Shown here: piece after piece, positions 1 through 4,454 of the stretch
Position numbering within the stretch: position 1 is the stretch's first letter
Layout: every line of letters starts with the position of its first letter
Assembly (NCBI GenBank): GCA_964393335.1
Contig: CAYMTN010000266.1
Coordinates: 1-6,740, forward strand
Direction of reading: 5' to 3'
Source: CAYMTN01 sp964393335
Lineage (GTDB): Bacteria; Chloroflexota; Anaerolineae; Aggregatilineales; Aggregatilineaceae
Length of the DNA: 6,740 bases
Translations under genes and position numbers: made by a program
Notes under the pieces: model-generated
The model's database searches: none
Told to the model about the DNA's origin: nothing
Seen by the model: the letters and a program-made list of their open reading frames with translations, nothing else

Positions 1-1287
1 CGCGCCGTGCGCGAAGCGGTCGGCATTGTCTCGGCCACGCTGCAAGAAAGCCTCGCCGGGATGCGCATTGTCCAGGCCTTCGTCCGCGAATACCGCGAAC
101 AGTCCCGCTTCCGCGACGTCGCCACGACCGAGCTAAAAGCCAGCCTGCGCGCCGACCAACTGGCCTCGGTCTTCATGCCCGGTATCGACATCATTTCCCA
201 GGTCGGCGTGGCAATCGTGGTTGGCGTCGGCGGCTACAGCGTGCTCAACGGACACATGACCGCCGGGACGCTGGTCGCGTTTTTGCTCTACCTCAACCTG
301 TTCTTCGATCCGATCCGCGATCTCGCGATGCGCCTGGACCAGTTCCAGGAAGCCGCCGCCGCCGGGGAGCGTATCCTCAACATCCTTGACACGGAAGCCG
401 ACATCCTCGACAGCCCCGACGCCATCGCCGTGCCGCGCATCCGGGGCGCGGTCGAGCTGCGCGGTGTCAGTTTTGCGTACACCAGGCCGGAGAGCGTCGC
501 CTCTGCCGCAGACGTGCCCATCACCACCGGGCCGGAGCCGTCCGGCGATGGGCAGAAAGATGCCAGTGGCGCGGACGACAGCGCCGAAGCCAATGTGCTG
601 CACGACATCGACCTCGCGGTTGAGCCGGGCCAGGCTGTCGCGCTGGTCGGCCACACGGGCGCAGGAAAAAGCACCCTGGTGCGCCTGCTAGGACGTTTCT
701 ACGAGGCCCAGAACGGGCAAATCCTGTTCGATGGGCATGACATCAAAGGGATCACCATGCGCTCGCTGCGCGATCAGATGGCCTGGGTGCCGCAGGATAC
801 CGGCCTCTTCGCCACGACGATCAACGAGAATCTGCGTTATGGCCGCCTCGACGCTACCGCCGAAGAGATCGAAGCCGCCGCCCGCGCAACCGGCGCGCAC
901 GACTTCATCAGCCAGCTTCCTAAGGGCTATGAAACCGACGTGGAAGAAGGCGGATCGCGACTCAGCACCGGGCAGCGCCAGTTGATCTCGTTCACGCGCG
1001 CCCTGTTGGCCGACCCGGCGATCATCATCCTGGACGAAGCGACCAGCAGCGTTGACACGGTCACCGAGCTGCAAATGCAGGCCGCGCTCGGCAAACTGCT
1101 GGAAGGACGCACCGCCTTTGTCATCGCGCACCGCCTGAGCACCATCGTACGCGCCGACCAGGTGATCGTGATGGATCACGGGCGCATCATCGAGCGCGGC
1201 ACCCACGCGGAACTGCTCGCCGCTCGCGGCCACTATTATGAGTTGTACACCACGCAGCTTCAAGGCGGCCAGGCCGAAACGGCTTGA
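1..1287 (+). CDS. ABC exporter half-transporter, fused permease-ATPase (5' end missing)
   Basis: The frame is open from the left edge, so the start and most of the membrane domain lie outside the window. What remains is the end of a type-1 exporter membrane domain (hydrophobic segments at about 160-310, including the stretch IISQVGVAIVVGVGGYSVL), then a complete nucleotide-binding domain. Visible motifs are the A-loop Tyr (478-480), Walker A GHTGAGKS (649-672), Q-loop Gln (793-795), signature LSTGQ (961-975, Thr in place of the usual Gly), Walker B with LDEA (1021-1041) and the H-loop His (1129-1131). All ATPase residues are present, so it should be active. Such proteins act as homo- or heterodimers in the inner membrane and export lipids, peptides or drugs; the substrate cannot be told. 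A ~35-codon Ala/Asp/Gly/Pro-rich stretch (about 487-591) separates the A-loop strand from the next strand, where relatives usually have a short turn. A strong terminator follows. Confidence 0.95.
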   Translation, partial: RAVREAVGIVSATLQESLAGMRIVQAFVREYREQSRFRDVATTELKASLRADQLASVFMPGIDIISQVGVAIVVGVGGYSVLNGHMTAGTLVAFLLYLNLFFDPIRDLAMRLDQFQEAAAAGERILNILDTEADILDSPDAIAVPRIRGAVELRGVSFAYTRPESVASAADVPITTGPEPSGDGQKDASGADDSAEANVLHDIDLAVEPGQAVALVGHTGAGKSTLVRLLGRFYEAQNGQILFDGHDIKGITMRSLRDQMAWVPQDTGLFATTINENLRYGRLDATAEEIEAAARATGAHDFISQLPKGYETDVEEGGSRLSTGQRQLISFTRALLADPAIIILDEATSSVDTVTELQMQAALGKLLEGRTAFVIAHRLSTIVRADQVIVMDHGRIIERGTHAELLAARGHYYELYTTQLQGGQAETA

Positions 1288-1308
1288 CCTGCGCCATATG
1301 GTCAGTGG

Positions 1309-1338
1309 TTGGCCCGCGCCCGTCCCACAGTCTATACT
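1309..1338 (+). promoter_or_regulatory. Possible promoter of the propeller gene, overlapping the terminator
   Basis: TTGGCC (1309-1314) and TATACT (1333-1338) are 18 bp apart and resemble sigma-70 -35 and -10 boxes (4/6 and 5/6 matches). TATACT lies in the terminator loop, so transcription would start inside the 3' arm near 1345. Little space remains between the terminator and the next start, so a promoter must overlap this region or lie inside the ABC gene. The match could still be chance. Confidence 0.25.
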
Positions 1339-1356
1339 TGGGATGGGCGTCTTTTT
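1317..1356 (+). terminator. Intrinsic terminator of the ABC exporter gene
   Basis: An 11-bp stem pairs 1317-1327 (CGCCCGTCCCA) with 1339-1349 (TGGGATGGGCG), with one G-U pair and an 11-base loop. It is followed directly by TCTTTTT (1350-1356). It lies 30 bases after the ABC stop codon. A GC-rich stem plus a T-run is the classic Rho-independent form. Confidence 0.85.
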
Positions 1357-1369
1357 GTGTTTCTATGTC

Positions 1370-1376
1370 AGGAGGT
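1370..1376 (+). promoter_or_regulatory. Ribosome binding site of the propeller gene
   Basis: AGGAGGT is a near-perfect Shine-Dalgarno sequence, six bases before GTG at 1383. It decides the start: the upstream in-frame ATG at 1365 would place this site inside the coding region, and the in-frame TTG at 1284 overlaps the ABC stop codon. Confidence 0.85.
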
Positions 1377-1382
1377 CATACC

Positions 1383-2675
1383 GTGAAACAGGTTGCATTG
1401 GGTGTATTGGCAGGCATTATGGTCGCGTCCCTGACTCTGTTGCCGCATCGGACCATCACTGCTCAAGGATCGTGGCATGTGGCGTCGGTCCGGCCAATTT
1501 ACGATCTCGTGAAGGAATATTCCCTCCCGACCCGGGTCTTCTTCGCGCCGGACGGGCGGCAGGTCGCCTATGGCGGCCCGGACGACCAGATATGTACGCT
1601 CGACCTCGTTTCGCTGGACGAGCGCTGCCTCGCGCTGGACCGGGAGCTGGCGTATAGCTTCCCGAACAACGATTTTTATCCCCCGCTGAGCTGGTCGCCC
1701 GACAGCACGAAACTGGCCCTGGTCGGCCTGCCTCTCCAATATTTCAGTGATACCGACCTGGGCATCGTGGATGTGCCATCCATGACGTTCACCAACCTGT
1801 CAGACGACGGGTACTCCGGGCGGTTGGTTCTCAAACCTGAATCAGCAGGAGCCGATATCGAAACTCAGCCGGTATTCTCCTCCACCGGCCAGCTTGCCGT
1901 TGAGCGGTCACAGATCACGCCGGAAGGGAACGCCGGAGAATCGGCCATCGCAGTTGTTGATCTGGCATCCGGCGACATTCGCGAGGTTGCGCCGCTGCCC
2001 GGCCACGATGAGTATGAGACGGACATAGGCTCTGTGGTCGGCATGGACTGGTCGCCAGACGGTTCGACCCTGGCGGTCAGCCTGCGGCACAGGATACTCG
2101 ATCCCGTGTACGACGGCATCTGGCTCCTGGGCGTAGCCAGCGGCGAATGGACCCGGCTGGTCACGCCCGCCGACGGCCTGGTCGCGCTGCGGACAATTTA
2201 CCCGGACACATACGAAGACGCAATCCAGATGCTTGCCCCCATCCGTTGGTCGCCCGATGGATCGCGCCTGTCGTTTTGGGCCGGGGATATCGGCAACTAC
2301 GCAGGCCATCTGTGGGGCTTCTGGATCGACCTCGCGACGGGTGACATCAGCGCGATTCCGGTGATCGCCCGGACTCAAGACGGCCCCGACGAGTTGCTGC
2401 CCTGGCCGTTCCAGGCCGCCTGGTCGCCGGATGGCAGCGCCCTGCTCGTTGCGTTTCGGCTGGTCACGCCCCCCTCGCCAGGTGATGAAATCCGGCTCGA
2501 TCCGGCCAGCGAAGAAGTTAGCGGAGCGGCCTTGTATGTCATCGATATGGCGTCACAAGCAGCCACGCTGTTAGGGCACGTGCCCATGCGGCCTGCACCG
2601 TCTCTTGTGGCTGTCTGGACGCCCGGCGGCAGTGTGATCGCAGGCGGCTACAGCTTCACGCTGACCCGCGACTGA
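1383..2675 (+). CDS. Exported beta-propeller protein with WD40/TolB-like repeats
   Basis: From the GTG after AGGAGGT the product is about 430 residues. Residues 1-27 look like a Sec signal peptide: Lys2, a hydrophobic core at 4-20 and likely cleavage after Ala27. The rest is built from recurring blade motifs of the (W/F)-S-P-D-G type: FAPDG (54-58), WSPDS (104-108), FSSTG (165-169), WSPDG (223-227), WSPDG (289-293), WSPDG (347-351) and WTPGG near 413. Seven motifs fit a seven-bladed propeller or close variant. The family resemblance is to TolB/PD40-type propellers, which usually bind proteins or sugars and have no catalysis of their own. Cys71 and Cys82 could pair once exported. There is no membrane anchor after the signal, so it is probably secreted or held at the envelope. 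Its ligand is unknown. The gene stands alone, with 95 bases before it and 180 after it. Confidence 0.85.
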   Translation: MKQVALGVLAGIMVASLTLLPHRTITAQGSWHVASVRPIYDLVKEYSLPTRVFFAPDGRQVAYGGPDDQICTLDLVSLDERCLALDRELAYSFPNNDFYPPLSWSPDSTKLALVGLPLQYFSDTDLGIVDVPSMTFTNLSDDGYSGRLVLKPESAGADIETQPVFSSTGQLAVERSQITPEGNAGESAIAVVDLASGDIREVAPLPGHDEYETDIGSVVGMDWSPDGSTLAVSLRHRILDPVYDGIWLLGVASGEWTRLVTPADGLVALRTIYPDTYEDAIQMLAPIRWSPDGSRLSFWAGDIGNYAGHLWGFWIDLATGDISAIPVIARTQDGPDELLPWPFQAAWSPDGSALLVAFRLVTPPSPGDEIRLDPASEEVSGAALYVIDMASQAATLLGHVPMRPAPSLVAVWTPGGSVIAGGYSFTLTRD

Positions 2676-2708
2676 TTGTCACGTCAGGTAACCGTAGGCA
2701 AATGATTG

Positions 2709-2737
2709 TAGACAAATCACTCGTTTTCGTTCACAAT
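2709..2737 (+). promoter_or_regulatory. Candidate sigma-70 promoter of the GH-like gene
   Basis: TAGACA (2709-2714, 5/6 match to the -35 consensus) and CACAAT (2732-2737, 4/6 match to the -10 consensus) are separated by exactly 17 bp. A start near 2744 would give a leader of about 112 bases. The -35 box overlaps a small dyad, TGATT (2703-2707) with AATCA (2715-2719), which could be an operator. This is a pattern match only. Confidence 0.4.
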
Positions 2738-2799
2738 AGCTCGTTTGAGCAAGCCGGATAGTCTGGACGTGCCCGGCTCATGGTTCGCCAGAAATTGCA

Positions 2800-2815
2800 G
2801 TTACCCGCAGGTAAC
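2800..2815 (+). repeat. Small inverted repeat GTTACC-CGCA-GGTAAC in the leader of the GH-like gene
   Basis: GTTACC (2800-2805) and GGTAAC (2810-2815) form a perfect 6-bp dyad around a 4-base loop, 40 bases before the start codon. The right half belongs to the 10-mer CAGGTAACCG (2808-2817), which also occurs at 2685-2694 just after the propeller gene. It may be a protein-binding site or a leader hairpin; chance is not excluded. Confidence 0.35.
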
Positions 2816-2840
2816 CGAGATCGAACCAACATAAGATGTG

Positions 2841-2846
2841 AAAGGA
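2841..2846 (+). promoter_or_regulatory. Ribosome binding site of the GH-like gene
   Basis: AAAGGA lies nine bases before GTG at 2856. Starting at the earlier in-frame GTG (2838) would put this site inside the gene and add residues MKGHFT before the natural basic start of the signal peptide, so 2856 is preferred. Confidence 0.6.
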
Positions 2847-2855
2847 CACTTCACT

Positions 2856-4250
2856 GTGAGAAATCGTAACACTGTCATTTACTCCGTGATCGCTGCTTTG
2901 ATCGTGCTGGCACTGACGCCGCTGGCGGCCAGCGCAGGCAGCATCTCCCCTGGTGACCCGGTTGGACCGGCCCAGGAAGGGCCGACCGCCACGCCCAACG
3001 ACCCGATCTGGCTGGCATTTGTCGCCGCACGTACCGCCCTGGAAGAAAAAACCGGCCAGGACCTGACCTGGGTCCGGTCGTGGACCTACGAGGAATTTGA
3101 GTTCGTCGATGGGATCGATAGCTGCCGCACGCTGGCTGAAGACGAACAGCCGCGCCAGATCTATTTCGGCTGGCGGTTCGTGATCACCTCGTTGAACAAC
3201 CGGGCGTACGAAGTGCGCACCAGCTTCAACTACAAGATCATCGCCGTCTGTGACGCGGTCACCGACGTCGCCGCGCCGGATGTGACCCAGCCAACGAACC
3301 CGGACCTGCCTGCCCCGGTTGTAGGTTCCGCCGTGAGTGGTTCGTTTGAGGTCGGCGGCCAGGTTACCGGTTTGTATCCCGACACGCGTAACGCCCTCAC
3401 CGCCGCCAAGATGAAATGGGTCAAGCTGCAGCTCAGCGTCGGCCAGAGCGGGTCGGGCCTGATCAGCGAAGCGCATGGTGCCGGTTACAAGATTCTGTTC
3501 TCGGTCATTGGCGACAAGAACCAGATCATGAACAGCAGCTACCAGGACAGCTATGCCCAGTACGTAGCCGGGTTGGCGTCAGTCGGTGCTGATGGCATCG
3601 AAATCTGGAACGAAATGAACATCGACCGCGAATGGCCCGCCGGGCAGATCAACGGCGCGAACTACGTACCGCTGCTCGCCAAAGCCTACAACGCGATCAA
3701 AGCCGCCAACGGTAACACCCTGGTGATCAGCGGCGCGCTGGCCCCGACGGGCTTCTTCGGTGCGGCAGGCTGCACCGACCAGGGCTGCAACGACGACGTC
3801 TACACGCAGCAGATGGCCGCCGCAGGCGCAGGCAGCTATGCCGACTGCATCGGCGTCCACTACAATGAAGGCATCGTCAGCCCGCAGCAAAGCACCGGCG
3901 ACCCGCGCGACAATTACCCGACGCGCTACTATGGCACCATGCTCAGCCGCGCAATTGGCCCCTTCGGCAGCAAGCAGGCGTGCTTCACCGAGCTTGGTTA
4001 CCTCTCGCCGGAAGGGCTGGGTTCGCTGCCCGCCGCGTTCGCCTGGGCGCAGAATACCAGCGTAGCCGAGCAGGCGCAGTGGCTGGCGCAGGCCGCCGTG
4101 CTGTCGGCGCAGAGTGGCCGTGTCCGCCTGATGATCGTCTTCAACGTGGACTTCACCACCTGGGGCAGCGACCCGCAGGCCGGTTACGCCATCGTCCGCC
4201 CGGACAGCTCGTGCCCGGCATGTTCTTCGCTGGCGGGTGTGCTTCAGTAA
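2856..4250 (+). CDS. Exported clan GH-A-like glycoside hydrolase with an uncharacterised N-terminal domain
   Basis: About 464 residues from the GTG after AAAGGA. Residues 1-27 form a Sec signal peptide (RNR, hydrophobic core 7-24, ASA cleavage after 27). A Pro/Thr-rich linker leads to a small domain (about 48-135) with LTWVRSWTYEEFEF, Cys90, GWRFVIT, YEVRTSF and Cys132; I do not recognise it as a named family. A second linker (136-160) leads to a TIM-barrel-like domain (about 163-464). Its EIWNEMN motif (249-255) puts Glu253 where clan GH-A enzymes have the acid/base, and TELGY (378-382) puts Glu379 where they have the nucleophile; IGVHYN (332-337) fits another barrel strand. This predicts a retaining glycosidase acting outside the cell; the substrate and exact family (GH39- or GH5-like) cannot be set by eye. 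There are eight cysteines in total, including CPAC near the C-terminus, so disulfides are likely. Loss of activity with retained sugar binding is the main alternative. Confidence 0.8.
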   Translation: MRNRNTVIYSVIAALIVLALTPLAASAGSISPGDPVGPAQEGPTATPNDPIWLAFVAARTALEEKTGQDLTWVRSWTYEEFEFVDGIDSCRTLAEDEQPRQIYFGWRFVITSLNNRAYEVRTSFNYKIIAVCDAVTDVAAPDVTQPTNPDLPAPVVGSAVSGSFEVGGQVTGLYPDTRNALTAAKMKWVKLQLSVGQSGSGLISEAHGAGYKILFSVIGDKNQIMNSSYQDSYAQYVAGLASVGADGIEIWNEMNIDREWPAGQINGANYVPLLAKAYNAIKAANGNTLVISGALAPTGFFGAAGCTDQGCNDDVYTQQMAAAGAGSYADCIGVHYNEGIVSPQQSTGDPRDNYPTRYYGTMLSRAIGPFGSKQACFTELGYLSPEGLGSLPAAFAWAQNTSVAEQAQWLAQAAVLSAQSGRVRLMIVFNVDFTTWGSDPQAGYAIVRPDSSCPACSSLAGVLQ

Positions 4251-4281
4251 CAACAAGCAGCCCGTTTTCACGCACGTAATT

Positions 4282-4317
4282 ACAGGGGCGTCCCGGTTGT
4301 CGCTGGGGCGTCCCTGT
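4282..4317 (+). terminator. Terminator-like hairpin after the GH-like gene
   Basis: A 13-bp stem pairs 4282-4294 (ACAGGGGCGTCCC) with 4305-4317 (GGGGCGTCCCTGT), including two G-U pairs, around a 10-base loop. It starts 31 bases after the stop codon. No T-run follows (GTGCTAGTACC), so it may end transcription inefficiently, need Rho, or protect the 3' end of the mRNA. Confidence 0.6.
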
Positions 4318-4347
4318 GTGCTAGTACCTGCGTGATATTAAAGGATG

Positions 4348-4374
4348 AAAAATTAATTAAAAATTAACCAAAAA
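4348..4374 (+). promoter_or_regulatory. Phased A-tracts: predicted curved DNA upstream of the kinase promoter
   Basis: Three A5 runs occupy 4348-4352, 4359-4363 and 4370-4374, so each begins 11 bp after the last; a shorter AAA follows at 4380-4382. The first two are part of an exact repeat, AAAAATTAA (4348-4356 and 4359-4367). A-tracts in helical phase bend DNA, and AT-rich DNA just upstream of a promoter can bind the RNA polymerase alpha subunit or nucleoid proteins. The stretch stands out sharply from the GC-rich surroundings. Confidence 0.6.
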
Positions 4375-4394
4375 TCTCGAAATGCCTGTATACT
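4364..4394 (+). promoter_or_regulatory. Candidate promoter of the kinase gene
   Basis: TATACT (4389-4394) is a 5/6 match to a -10 box. The best -35-like hexamer is TTAACC (4364-4369), at a long 19-bp spacing, so the -35 is weak and the upstream A-tracts may compensate. A start near 4401 would leave a leader of about 55 bases with two 5-bp hairpins of 8-base loop each: GGTAA/TTACC (4399-4403 with 4412-4416) and CCAGT/ACTGG (4427-4431 with 4440-4444). Confidence 0.4.
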
Positions 4395-4445
4395 GAATGG
4401 TAACTCGTTTCTTACCGGCATTCGGCCCAGTTCAAGATCACTGGC

Positions 4446-4450
4446 GAGGA
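4446..4450 (+). promoter_or_regulatory. Ribosome binding site of the kinase gene
   Basis: GAGGA lies four bases before ATG at 4455, a slightly short spacing. The kinase fold begins almost at once (GDTIGEYRI from residue 6), so no other start fits. A small hairpin (4427-4444) ends two bases upstream and could affect access. Confidence 0.5.
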
Positions 4451-4454
4451 TGGT

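Noticed and set aside
1284..1382. Earlier start of the propeller gene at TTG 1284 (overlapping the ABC stop) or ATG 1365
   Set aside because: The first would translate through the terminator hairpin and the second through the AGGAGGT site. The signal peptide begins naturally at GTG 1383.
1238..1657. A + strand frame bridging the ABC gene end and the propeller gene start
   Set aside because: It crosses the terminator and overlaps two better-supported genes in another frame, with a Cys/Arg/Gly-rich, motif-free translation.
2838..2855. Start of the GH-like gene at GTG 2838
   Set aside because: AAAGGA (2841-2846) would fall inside the gene, whereas it sits nine bases before GTG 2856, where the signal peptide begins with RNR.
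2778..3476. A 232-codon open frame on the - strand opposite the start of the GH-like gene
   Set aside because: It is antisense to a clear gene, its translation is Arg/Gly/Asp-rich without recognisable motifs, and high GC at third positions opens such frames by chance.
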